Positions 35,912-46,735 of a stretch of 64,000 nucleotides of DNA are shown in pieces. The translations under genes and the position numbers were made by a program. The DNA lies in contig WHVD01000060.1 in assembly GCA_015178975.1 (NCBI GenBank), positions 372,001-436,000 on the forward strand, given 5' to 3'. The DNA comes from Hysterangium stoloniferum. Lineage: Eukaryota; Basidiomycota; Agaricomycetes; Hysterangiales; Hysterangiaceae. The notes beneath the pieces are model-generated. The model ran no database searches. It was given only the letters and a program-made list of their open reading frames with translations, and was not told the DNA's origin. Numbering within the stretch: the stretch's first letter is position 1; each line of letters starts with the position of its first letter.

Positions 35912-37065
35912 ACAAGACTTTACTACCTAATCCTCTCGAGCCTAACTTTCACTCAATGTAGCATTTATTCATTTCATATTTTTTACAACTTTAGTTATAC
36001 ACATAAACTGCACTAATCCTTTAAGGCAGTCGTCAGACTTTAATATATTATCTTTTGATCATCCAACGCTCATCGAAGAGACCATGTTCGTACATATTAT
36101 CACTTGGTGACTTTTTGTCCCAGCCCCATGTTATCGCTTCGTTCTCGGATTGTAATGGTAATAGTAATTATAATGTATTGATAAGGCACATTGCGTATCT
36201 CAGGTGACAAGCTCTACAATTATACTAATTGACTAATTGTGCTTTTGTAATTCTCTATTTGGCAAGTCTTTTTTTTGTACTTCTCTATTTGGCAAGATAG
36301 CGTGCCACGCTCGTCGCCATGTCTTTTTTTTTTGTCCACTTCTGCTAAAAGTCTCCTGTGTTGCATTTACTTCTGTCCAATCTCTTCGCCGCACTGGTTG
36401 CACCTTTTTTTTTTTCTCGTCACACGCTCTCGTCGCCCGCTCTCTTCACTGGGTGTCGTCGCCCCCTCTCGTCTCCTACTCATCACTGCGTTACTCGTAC
36501 CTCACAACCTGGCCGTCGTCACCTCATAATAACGACTCCCCCCACATATACCAACTTCTTTTCTTTATCATGGTCAATTCCCGAACCTACATTCCCCCAA
36601 TGCCTGAAGTTAGTCTTCAAAATTCTTAGAACTGTATCAATACTCACTACACTCTCTAGACATGTGAGTTGATGATACGCTGCCGTCTGTATTCAGCAAG
36701 TCATCACAGGCCGCGACAGGTGGCTGTCCCTACACGTTGCACTGGTCGGGTGCGGTTTACAAATCGATACCCCTATACTGAATGTTTCTTTGACAACGCC
36801 ATCCTACAACCTTATATTCACAATTGCATTGTAAATGTTCACGAGGGGAATAACATTTACCACTATGCATTTTTCTTCAAACGACATTGCTGCCTCAGCA
36901 TCAACAATTCATTGCCCCTAGAAAAGGACGACAATCATGGGTCAATGGCATAAGGGCACGTAGATCAGTACCACACTCCATAACATTCCACAGACCGTTG
37001 GGTGTAGCTCGCACATGTCAGTAATACCAGTCTTTGGCAATACATCACCTATGATAAGATACTAG
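35912..37065 (+). other. Element interior, left: short unrecognised ORFs
   Basis: Plus-strand ORFs around 36,237-36,953 include a start MVNSRTYIPPMPEV at 36,570 and a stretch QVAVPTRCTGRVRFTNRYPY. They may be exons of one small spliced gene, but no family is recognised. Confidence 0.3.
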
Positions 37066-38172
37066 AGATAAGGGATGTGAGTGGGTGAAGGGTGGGTGAC
37101 TGGAGAAGAAAGCATCTCACTCATGAGTCGGCACCCAGGGTGGTGCGGGGGAGATGGTATGGGGGGCTGGGAGCGTGAGGCAGGGAGTCGGCGCAGGGAG
37201 CAGGGAGTGGGCGCAGGGAGCAGGGGGTGGCGGGTGCGTGAGGGGGGTGTAGGGTGGTGCGGGGTTCGTGCGGGTGCCGTGGGCGGGTGCGCATAAGTGC
37301 GCATGCGGGGAGTATGCATAGTGGCGGTGAGCTGCGCGTGCAGCGTAGGCGTGTGGGGGGCGTGGGGTGCAAATACTGTGATTGTGCGGAGTGGGGTGTG
37401 CCTACATGGAGGTGCAGGCGAGTGGCGGTGGGTTGCCCGTACGTGCCCGTGCGAGGGGTACGCATCGCGGCTGTGTGGGGGCGTGGGTGTAGACACTGGC
37501 AGTGGGCTTGACGGGTTGGGGTGCGCGGGATGCGGATGCTGCGGTTGGGTGCGCAGGCGTGCGGGGGTGTGATTGCGCAGGGCGAGGTGCATCCGCGTGC
37601 AGGCGAGGGGTGCGGGTGGCGGGTCGGGAATGCGTGGGAGGTGTGGGCGCGGTGCATGGGTGTGGGGTGCAGGCGTGGGTACGCACAGGTGCGTGCAGGG
37701 GATGTGGGTGCGCGGTGTGCGGGGCAGGTGCATGCGGGTGGTTGCGGCAGCCTGTGCGGGTACGTGTGTTGGGGTGCGGAGGCGTGGGTGCATGTGGGTG
37801 CCGTATGCGTTCACGCGGGTGTGGGTAGAGGAGGGTACTGGGTGCATGTGGGACATGAGGGTGGACTAGGTCAGAAAGGCTATAAAAGGAGAAAGAAATG
37901 TATTAAAAATAAAATAAAAACATGGAAAATACATAAGAAAATTGAGAGCCAGTACTATAAGAATAGCAGGAGTGGTCAATTAGAAATAAGAGCATCTCAC
38001 TCACGAGGATGTGAATGGGCAACAAGTGGGCAACTAGAGATAAGGGATGTGAGTGGGTGAAGGGTGGGTGACTGGAGAAGAAAGCATCTCACTCATGAGG
38101 ATTTGAGTGGGCAACTAGAGATAAGAGGGATGTGAGTGGGCGAAGGGTGGGCGACTGGAGAATAGAGCATCT
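37066..38172 (+). repeat. G-rich degenerate satellite with flanking unit repeats
   Basis: From about 37,140 to 37,870 the plus strand is strongly G- and GT-rich with degenerate GGGTGCG/GGGAGTGGGC motifs and many runs of three or more Gs. A roughly 60-bp unit (AGATAAGGGATGTGAGTGGG...) occurs at about 37,069, 38,038 and 38,117, bracketing the G-rich block. Long ORFs here are low-complexity artefacts. Confidence 0.75.
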
Positions 38173-38341
38173 CAGATGTGCGGAGTTCAGAATTTACGCG
38201 CACACTCATGGGAGTCCGAACAAGGAGCTTGGTAAGCGGCAATCTGGCTTACAGCGCTTTTCGTTATGTAAGGCGCATGCTAGATTTGCAGGGAAATATT
38301 GCAGAAAATTGCGAACGTCGTCATTTCTGGATGCTAGAGAA

Positions 38342-38854
38342 TCAGTACTTTTCCAAGGGATGAGCATGCCATCTTACCTTCAGCTTGTTGTAGGCACTAA
38401 CATTCCAGTTCAAGGCACATTGTAAGTTGTATCCCCCACGACCGGGGCGCCCAGGTTCGCCGTCGGGCTTCGGGCTCTTGGTCTCTGGATCGTCGGATAC
38501 TTCGTTGTTGGAAGCTGTGGACGATCTCGTCGTAGACTCTGTGTCATCTGAAGCGGCACCCTCATCTTCATCGTCGCGGGGGTCGATATGAATGTCCCTT
38601 TCCCTGGGTCTTACAGGATTTTTGGGGTGTGTTCGTGCATGTGCCTTTGGGGTACTGACATGCGTGGCATCCAGGACCCGACGAGAGGGGCGGGATACAG
38701 AGTGTGTGGCGTCGAGGTGAGGCAGTTCCTCGTGAGCCAGGACCCGATGAGGGTGGGCGACAGAGTGTAGGTCCGTATGAGAGGTGAGTATAGGCAACGC
38801 CGCTGGAGGCAACCCTGGATCGAAGAACAACGCAGCCGGTCTGGTAGTTTCCAT
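38342..38854 (-). CDS. Unrecognised acidic/Ser-rich protein ORF in the 4.35 kb element
   Basis: A 170-codon ORF begins METTRPAALFFDPGLPPAAL, has a histidine/proline-rich first half, then an acidic block (DPRDDEDEGAASDDTESTT) and a conserved-looking end GEPGRPGRGGYNLQCALNWN. I recall GRGGYNL-type segments in repetitive hypothetical proteins of mushrooms. No function is known to me. It could be a truncated transposon accessory gene. Confidence 0.35.
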   Translation of the reverse strand: METTRPAALFFDPGLPPAALPILTSHTDLHSVAHPHRVLAHEELPHLDATHSVSRPSRRVLDATHVSTPKAHARTHPKNPVRPRERDIHIDPRDDEDEGAASDDTESTTRSSTASNNEVSDDPETKSPKPDGEPGRPGRGGYNLQCALNWNVSAYNKLKVRWHAHPLEKY

Positions 38855-41497
38855 CGAGGAAGTTTGTGCAACTGATAGGGCAGACTGGGGCGGGGATGAG
38901 AGGCAAGTGGTGAGAGCAGTGAGACGACCAGCACAGATGAAGGACCAGCGGGCGATGTGAGTGGTAGATGTGAGCGGGGGTGTTAGTTAATGAGATACTG
39001 GTCCCCTTGTATGAGAGTATGCCAAGTCACAGGACTTCCTTTTACGGACACAAAAAAAAACCACAAAAGAGTAATAGTCGCACATGATTCATTATTCACT
39101 TATTGTTGCTTCGAAGTCATTTGCCTTGGCATATCATAAGATTCCAATTGTCTTCTTATAAACATAATTAACAAAAAGGTTTGTATCGCGGCGATGAAAG
39201 TCTGGAGAGCAAGACAACAGTGATCGGCACGACGACAAATGTGTATCTTGTGCACTTTTCTGGGCAGGCAGAATGTGTGCGATGGCTGGCCAACGGTCTG
39301 GCATTGATCTGCCGATGGGTGGGTAATGGGCAAGCAATGGGCGGGCAATGAGCGGGCAATTAGTTCTAGGTCTTTACAAAACTTGGGGTTTTATTTTATT
39401 TTTAAACCTATATTCAAACTTGGGGTTTCTATAAGGGGTAAACATTTGTCTGGACTTAGAATAAAAACTCTGGTAAAAGCGTGTCCTAAACAACAAGTTT
39501 GGATCACGTCTAAACTAAAATTAAAAGGAATTGGAAGGGCATAAGTTTTGGGCCTAATTATACCTGAAGTATAGTCTTAGGTTTAGACATTGCTTTCCAC
39601 AGATATCCACACTTTGAGTTTAAATTCTTACCCAAACTTATGTCTATAGTTGAAGTAATAACTGAGTACAAATCCATTTTAGGACTTAAAGTTTTGTAAA
39701 CAGGTTTAGATAATATTTTAGTGCCGCCTTAAATGTTGTAACTCCTGATGTGTCAGCCCGCGACTGAACACCTATCGTATCCAAAGCAATTTCGATGAAA
39801 CCCGATGCCAACATGAAAGGCCTCAGGTCACCTGATATTATTTAGTTGATGACTCTGACACGGAATGCACTTGGCGTACCACTTGCACAAATATATGCTA
39901 TTGACCTCCAGGAGGACTCTCGCATTTCCTCATCGTCATCTCGCAGCCCATCTCGGAGGAACGCAAGGCATTGTTCCCAGTCAACCCTACCGCGGATCTC
40001 ATCTATATGACATGAGCAGATTATCACGATATTTAAGGCACTGTACCATCGAAAGCCAGGCGCGCTGCAAATTCGATGCCAAGTACGCGAACTCTTTTGG
40101 TCTGATCGGAGAGCGGGGATAAAACGCACTCAAGAATGCCGGCGTCAATCAGGTGACGGCGGACGGTATCTATCATACGAATTAACACGTGCAGTATTTC
40201 TGTCTACTGACCAGGTTTACCGTTGTTGAAAACACCTTCCAGTGCGACAGAAGACCAATTTCGGAAGTCTCCTTGACTGACTTTTGATTGCTCTCGGTAT
40301 GATAGAAGTTCCTTAAAAAATGCTTCGTCACACGTGCTGAGAATCTCCATAAGACACTTTGTGGATGAGTCAGCATCGTCATCTGTGCTATAAAAATGAT
40401 TCCAGGGATCGAAGAATCGATCAATGCTCTGGGGATGATATGCAAGATGATGGATTATAGTCGATCTAAGGTGTGAAGGAAAGTGTGTCATGAGTGACAC
40501 CAAGCGATCCCCGACGTTGTGCACAGAGCACAAACCTTCTCGCCCATTGTCTACAACATACAGATTAGTATGCGTTGGGAAGATACAATAGGTGAATTTA
40601 GGAACATGACTTAAGCATAATTTCCAGACGGTGGAGACCCCCCGTTGGGTCAGCTGCGCTTTCAATCATTTTCATGATATGCTCCGTGGCATCGGCATCA
40701 AATATATCAAGTTCGAATAGATCATTGTCCTGATACAGCCCTGGGAGATAATACTCGGGTTCCGGCTCGGGTTCCGGCTTATAAGGCCTCACGAAAGCGG
40801 ACAATGTTCCTTTACCCACAGGAAGAAGGGCCTTGGGCAAATATGGTCTTACACAATATGCCAAGGAGACGTGCACCTTCTGTCCTGGTTGTATTTTGCG
40901 TCCCCGACCACGATGGGGCCTTGTATGTTGGAAAATTAGTATATTCATATCATATTGACGGTTTGTGCGTACCACCAAGTGACACTATCGGCTGACTGGT
41001 AGGATAGTCGTTTCATAGGTAGATACTCCAGAATTTGCCAAGGGAGCTTCAGTGATTCACGCATTAAGCCTAACTCATCCCAGTTCCACGCTACATTGGA
41101 ACGGTCTAGTTTCAGACCTACCCACACAGCTTCAAAGGACATCCATAAGAAAGAAGGGTGTCTGCGGTCTAGGTTGCCATTAACAACGTTCCCTCCACCT
41201 CTGCACATCGTTGTGAGTTAGCTCGAAGTATACTGAAGAGATAACATCAATAGACTGACATATCTGAATGGGTTCCAGGGAACCATACCTCCTTACTGTG
41301 AGGAATTTTCTGTGGTTGCTGTCTCTTTTTCGGCAAGGTAGGGCTTTCACTTGTGGTGTGAGGGATTGGAGTGGTCGGGTCGTTATGCGGAGGACGTTGC
41401 GGCGGATTCTCCGATGATTCTGCGAAAAGCAGTTATAACAAATCCATGCTGTTATGCAATGACTTACTTTCATCAACCATGACTCCGCCACACGCGG

Positions 41498-41679
41498 ACT
41501 CGGAGATGGAGTCCGGGGGAAGTCCAGTGACTGATATGTGTCGTAATGAGGTCGAACATAACAAGTCTTGATGTATGGAGTCCGGGCAGGAATTCCTATA
41601 AACAGACGATTGGTGCGTGTAGGGCGTGGGGGCGTACAGGTTAGTGCCTGGAGTCCAGTGGGATTGTCCAGTCGTAACA
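41498..41679 (-). mobile_element. LTR-1 family, terminal 182 bp
   Basis: Joins the broken 5' edge of DUF2235 copy B to R1 repeat sequence. It ends GTCGTAACA at 41679 and is followed by GAATA (41680-41684), the same five bases that precede copy 1 at 30.08 kb. Confidence 0.8.
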
Positions 41680-41761
41680 GAATAATCCTGTATAATCCTG
41701 GCATCTATAATGAAACACTGTTATACTTCTGCTTTAAATACTCTAGAAGCAATTGTAAGGG
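41680..41761 (+). repeat. Dispersed repeat R1, right part
   Basis: Matches 43,181-43,250 (TAATCCTGGCATCTATAATG, then CTGCTTTAAATACTCTAGAAG). It completes the R1 unit whose left part is at 29.9-30.08 kb. Confidence 0.75.
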
Positions 41762-42850
41762 CTACCCCTGACAGGGCCTGTGGAACTCACACAATGCTAG
41801 CAGAGGGATATCCAAAGTCTATTAGGTAGCTAATACAATATATACAAGATAGAAAACTACTCACCTAGCAGAGGGATATCCTGTTACGACTGGACAATCC
41901 CGCCAGACTCCGGGCACTAACCTGTACACCCCCATGCCCCACACGCACCAAATGTCTGTTTATAGGAATTCCCGCCCCGACTCCGTACGTCAAGACTTGT
42001 TATGTTCGACCTCATTATGACACATATCAGTCACCAGACTTCCCCCAGACTCCATCTCTGTCTATGTCTGTCTTCGTCCCACGCATCAGTCACCGGACCC
42101 CGCTCAGAATCCCGTCACCACTCTAATCGAGCCCCGTTCCCATTTTAGTCAAATGACCTGTCACAATTTGAACTCCCGCTCTGTTTCCCATTATGGGTTA
42201 TGCTTTGTCATGATTCAGACTCCGCTCTGTTCCATCCCGTTCCTAACACCAAACTTGGTGTTTATTATTCCTGTTTTATGTTTTGTTAGTTTCATTTCAT
42301 CATTACTGGATTTGGTTTGTCATTCACTCCATGGTCTATATAAACTGGCAGATGTTGTACATACAATCCAGTCAGAAAATTAGCTTAGATTCCCCCCAGT
42401 AATCTAATCCATTTTCCACTCTAAACCCTTGCTTGATTCACACGGCTCGCACTAGTTGGAGCCCACAGGCTCCAGCGCATCTATCTCTCTCAACTATCTC
42501 GACTCACGACCCACGACCTCCAACCTCTGACCTATGACCCACGGACCCCGCCTGGACTCCCCGGGATTCCCGTCCGCCTGTTCGAAATTGGACAACATGA
42601 TCTAGCGAGGGTGCAGCCTATAAGCTGAAGCCAAGTCCTACCGGGTATCCTGCGGGTTTCTGCAGAGACCCGCCCTGTGTGTGTATCCTAACATATCCAA
42701 AGAGAAAAGAATAAGGGGAGCATCTCTACTAGGTGCTTTGAAACATGGGGTATCTAAAAATAGAATGACAGCTTACCCAAACAGGCACTAACTATATACT
42801 CTACTGTAGAATATTTCTAGAGAGTGGAATAGCTCTCTAGAAAACATGAG
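41762..42850 (-). repeat. R2-family repeat hosting a solo LTR
   Basis: 41762-41881 matches the R2 segments at 12.7 and 29.4 kb (two CTAGCAGAGGGATATCC boxes). The repeat is interrupted by the 812-bp LTR and resumes with TATCCAAAGAGAAAAG at 42694. Confidence 0.55.
41882..42693 (+). mobile_element. Complete solo LTR of the LTR-1 family
   Basis: 812 bp, starting TGTTACGACTGGAC and ending GTATCCTAACA, with a perfect 5-bp duplication TATCC at 41877-41881 and 42694-42698. It defines the family ends used to interpret the other six copies. Confidence 0.9.
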
Positions 42851-43019
42851 AAAATTACAGGAAACAATATAAAATAACCTCTAAGGGTTCGCCAGTATAG
42901 ACATAATATTAACTGGAGAGAAGAAATAGAATGTCCCCTTACAGTGATATTGGCACATTATCAGTTGTAAAATAATACATATTATTGATGTTTGGCACTT
43001 TGAGCACTCTGAGAGCCAG

Positions 43020-43250
43020 CACCTATCCTCTTTTGATTTTTTTTGTCTATTTGCTAATTTTCCACACTTATTTCCAGTCAAGCTGTTCAAAGCCTTTTTG
43101 GCCAGCCAAAGGGCAGGACAGGTGCCCATGGGGTCTATGGGGCCTTTCTTGCCCAGCACTTCAAAGTTGGGTTTGTGGGAATAATCCTACATAATCCTGG
43201 CATCTATAATGAAACTCTGTTATATTTCTGCTTTAAATACTCTAGAAGTG
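43020..43250 (+). repeat. Dispersed repeat R1, uninterrupted copy
   Basis: Contains both halves of R1 found at 29.9-30.08 kb and 41.68-41.76 kb joined through TGTGGGAATAATCC. It is therefore the empty-site reference for the LTR-1 insertion with TSD GAATA. Confidence 0.8.
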
Positions 43251-43782
43251 ATATTGGTACAATATGTGTTAAAATATATTATTGATGCTTTCACTTTGAG
43301 CACTCTGAGAGCCTCTGAGAGTTAGTACCTATCCTCTGCAGTCAAAACAAGGGATGGGAGCAAACCAGATCATGGCTGGCAGCTCCAGCAGCTAACCACT
43401 TTACTGATGAAAGCTGGTGGAAAAAGCAGTGTCTATGACAAATGGAAGCTGTCATCAGAATGGAACTCAGTGGTCCAATGAGAAAGAGACTGGGATGTCC
43501 AAGGGAGTAGCAGTTGAGACTCTGTGGAGAGGAGCCAGTGGCTCACTCCTAGGAGATGCAGGGATGAGCAGTCTTCAGGTGGCACAGGAGCAGTGTCCTG
43601 TGCAGCAGAGGTCTAACTTGATGGATTCATATGATGCAGGAACAATATAATGTGCAGTAGTAGGGTCCAACTCAGTGGATATGCAAGGGGCAAATGAACC
43701 TGGAAGGTGGAAGCTGGTGTGACAGACTCAACAGGGAGGAGCAGACTCAACAGGGAGAACAAGCTCGGCACAGTGAAAGAGA
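43251..43782. other. No gene seen
   Basis: Short plus-strand ORFs without recognisable domains. A second partial copy of the CACTTTGAGCACTCTGAGAG string at about 43,293 (compare about 42,995) indicates local duplication. Confidence 0.35.
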
Positions 43783-43865
43783 ATCAGTGTAGTTTTTGGT
43801 CACGAGTGCTAAAGCAGCAGCGCGGCTGGGTGAGATTGGGTTGTATGGTGTCGGAAAAATCCGAA

Positions 43866-44055
43866 AATCCTAATCAGGCCTGTCAGCCCGACTGGGTGCC
43901 GGTTTGCCTGATCCCGGCTGCCCAGGGTCTGAACAGGCGCCCAGCAGACTGGTCGTGCCTGGTGCAACCAAGATATCAGGCCGGCCGGGCTCTGCACGGA
44001 CCTGCCCAGGATCGCGCAGCCTGATCGGGGTCTGCACAGATGCCCGGCAGCCTAA
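43866..44055. repeat. Left subterminal GC-rich repeats
   Basis: Repeated AGGCCTGTCAGCC, GCCCAGGGTCTGAACAGG, CAGGCCGGCCGGGC and CCTGCCCAGGATC strings in both orientations, as seen near the ends of several DNA-transposon classes, where they bind transposase (family knowledge). Confidence 0.6.
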
Positions 44056-44642
44056 CGAATTGATGGTAAGTTGTGACACATTACATAAGACATCAACTCG
44101 GCATCGACTCGCAAATTGTGGTGTGACATAGTGTCTTCTACCATCATAGGTCTTCTATGTCACATTGACATGACCATCTCTCTCTATTTTTCCCTTGTCT
44201 TTGTTTCTTCCTCTCCCATCTCACAGAATGTTTTCAGCATCTGCGACTGTTCTTTTTTATGTAGGTTGCAATTGATATTACCGTTCACTTTCTCGGTTTC
44301 TCATATTAAAGTTTATTCATTTAGACGCAGGGTCTATCCCAAATCTTCAAGGGCGAGTACGGTGTCCCAACTGGATCAGGTCTAGATTTTGACAGCAATG
44401 AGTTAAATGCAAATGTCACCCATCAACTCGCCAAATCTGAACTCATTACATAATGGATAGTTTCACACTTAGAATTCTCGTTGACAATTGTCGACATCAA
44501 CATTGCGGCCGCCTTCTATCACTGTCATCTTTCGCTGCCGGCCACCCAATATTACCGTCATTCCCTCCACTATCACCTCCGCTGCTGCCCACTATCATTG
44601 CCGCCGCTGCCCACTGTCGCGCCGCTCATATCATTGTCATTG

Positions 44643-46326
44643 ATGTCAGATACCGAGTCTGTGCTATCCCAGCCTAGCAACCCAGTACAATGTGGACAGG
44701 CAGCGTACAACCGGCGTGTCGGTCATTGGTTTAAACAAATTGAAGGGAAGCGGCTTCGACACAGGAGATATTTGGGCCTCACAAATTGTCGTGCGTATTC
44801 GGGCTTGTTTGTATAACCCTTGTTACTAATGAACTTCTATCATTTTTAGGATTTACCCCCAGACAGCACGTTTTTATCACTGCGGGATACTCTAGCAGAA
44901 ACAGGTGGGAAGTTATTGGTGTCAACATTCAGCGCCATGTCCACCGGAACAGTCAGCCCATGTTTTCCTCTCGTGCTCTCATAGCATCGCTCTTACATTA
45001 TAGATAAGCAAAATCTACTCCACAGTCGAATGAGGACGTCACTTTTGCACCAGGGAGTTTGTGATCAACTACCCAAATTGATTGAAATACTTGGGATGCT
45101 CGTCGAATTAAGAGAGTCGATCAAGGCGCTGGCTATTTGGTTCATCTTTCCATTATCTTAGGTATTGTTAAACCGTCTAAGCCCTCTTAGCATAATTGCG
45201 TAACTGTGCTTCTTATACACCTACACTGCAACTCAAGGAGTTCAACGTTCATTCACCTCCGGCAGGTTTACATCCAAAGCTAACAGGACCAGGTGATGCT
45301 GTCTACAACATTCCCACAAAATCTATTATCATCCGCTATGCGAAACAGACCGAGGTCAGTGTGACACAGCTACAGCAAGCTGAAGTCAATGCTGATGGCT
45401 TAGGAATGGCATTCGACTGAGCGGGCTACAAAACGGGATACTGAAACTACAACCGTTTCCTCTTGAGGTGTTGTGAAGGACGAGACAAAATAAAAGGATG
45501 ATAGCATTAGCTAAATATGCAGTATCGGAATCCTTCAGGGTCCGATCAATACAAGCACTGCCGTGAGTAATCTTCCACTGTCTCATATAATTATTGTTAA
45601 CAGGTTTTCGAATAACCATTCATAGCGCCTTCTAAAGACGAAAACATAAAGCAACTTCTCATTGAATACCACTGACGTGGCATTACCAACCGTAAGGTAC
45701 TCAGCAAGCTACTTCTTGCAAAGCATGGGATCCAGATGAGGTACGACTCATATCGCTCTCTAGACATTCAACCTCACTTTTTTCTTTTATTAGCGAAGCA
45801 ACTATTGCTCGCCGTCGCAGGCAGCTTGGATTACAAGGCAGCGGCGCTACAATGAAGAGTCTCCCGAATACCATGAAGCGGCAACTCGTTCTTGACCAAA
45901 TGGCTCAGGATCCCACAAGCCAACAAGGACCATGGGTAGTGAAGGAAGCCATTGCTGCAGGGACTGGGGTTAACTTAACACGGTATGTGTGTGCATTGCA
46001 GCGTACTGCATTTTTTAATAATTCTTTCTAGAAGTTTTATTACACAAACTATGCGGTTTCAAGACCCAACCAATTTCGCGATCAGACAACCAAGTGCAAG
46101 AAAGATAAATCGTTCGCCCCTTCTGCTATTGGGCCCTCATCAAGAGTGGAGCGGGGATGGTCATGACAAGCCTGCAGCGATTGGTTTTCCACTGTGGGCC
46201 ATACGAGATTTATGTTCAGGGGCATGGCCGGGGATCCAGGTGCTTCCAAACAATCGTCTAAAGGTGGCGATTGCGCATTTGTATTTGAGCTTGATCGAAA
46301 AGATGGGCGGTGAGTTCTCCACCTGA
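44643..46326 (+). pseudogene. Integrase-core-type transposase, C-terminally truncated
   Basis: The spliced frame begins MSDTESVLSQPSNPVQCGQA, continues after an intron with DLPPDSTFLSLRDTLAETGG and LHQGVCDQLPKLIEILGMLV. It then has a DNA-binding-like block, KHGIQMSEATIARRRRQLGL and QGSGATMKSLP, followed by GPHQEWSGDGHDKPAAIGFP and LWAIRDLCSGAWPGIQVLPN. SGDGHDK would hold the first catalytic Asp of an rve/integrase-like fold. The reading ends after YLSLIEKMGG at 46326, so the second Asp and the Glu that the fold needs are missing. Introns near 45,750-45,793 and 45,982-46,031 have consensus ends. Between 45,420 and 45,680 the frame is not clean. The element is therefore unlikely to be autonomous. 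Confidence 0.6.
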
Positions 46327-46379
46327 CAATTTATTGTACTGATGTGATCCACAGAACTACTGGCTCCCTAACTCATACT

Positions 46380-46735
46380 CCAACGTCATGACACGTCCCA
46401 ACATCTGGGCTGGTCCAATTGCAAAGGAGCTCACAGTGATGAACGAATGCAATTGTTTAGGACATTATTGATCCCCCCGCTGGTGCTCGTTTAATCCAAA
46501 CACGCTGGACTTTTGCCAACAAGTATAATGGGGACGGTAATCTAGTCGCACAAAAAGCACGCCTGGTCGCAAGGAACTTCACGCAAATTCCCGGAGTTGA
46601 TTTCTTCAAAACATGTGTCTGTAGTCAGGTATGTGTCACTACATATGAACCTCGCCATAGCGGCTGCCATGGACATGGAGGCATGGCAGATCGACTATGT
46701 AGCGGCTTACCTGAATTCCCATCCACAGGCAATTA
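46380..46735 (+). pseudogene. Copia-type reverse transcriptase fragment
   Basis: Reads [20 protein letters not shown], then [20 protein letters not shown] and, one frame over, [20 protein letters not shown] with [16 protein letters not shown]. These are the first reverse-transcriptase blocks of Ty1/copia Pol. The catalytic YVDD block is not present. The match ends at QAITYI, exactly where kinase sequence starts. A frameshift lies near 46,620. Confidence 0.75.

Larger units (their letters stand above)
35399..39752. mobile_element. 4.35 kb element with 513-bp terminal inverted repeats
   Basis: The arms 35399-35911 and 39240-39752 have equal length; long stretches, including a shared 72-codon ORF, are identical. 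The ends read CACATCAGGAGTTACAACAT and are flanked by TCA on both sides, consistent with a 3-bp target duplication. The empty site can be read from gene copies C and D (GCTCCACTCAATA...). No transposase is recognised inside, so it is probably non-autonomous. The interior holds an unknown ORF region, a GT/GC-rich satellite and a conserved-looking minus-strand ORF. Confidence 0.8.
34478..41490 (-). pseudogene. DUF2235 hydrolase paralogue B, split and 5'-truncated
   Basis: The 3' portion is 34478-35397 (C-terminal blocks RSQIPAQETHTLIGRCLKSD and NPTSDDGRKEFLSSGIFDAV, stop TAG at 34478-34480). It is separated from the middle portion, 39753-41490, by a 4.35 kb inverted-repeat element. The middle contains IRGRVDWEQCLAFLRDGLRD, FELDIFDADATEHIMKMI and GGGNVVNGNLDRRHPSFLWM, plus a short PEPEPEPE expansion not present in the other copies. 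At about 41,490 homology stops and LTR-1 sequence begins, so the catalytic N-terminal half (DGTSN and GFSRG motifs) is absent. It cannot encode a working hydrolase. Confidence 0.8.

Noticed and set aside
37062..37856. 264-codon minus-strand ORF and overlapping plus-strand ORFs
   Set aside because: They lie in a G-rich satellite that is open in nearly all frames; the His/Pro/Thr- and Gly/Arg/Val-rich products reflect composition only.
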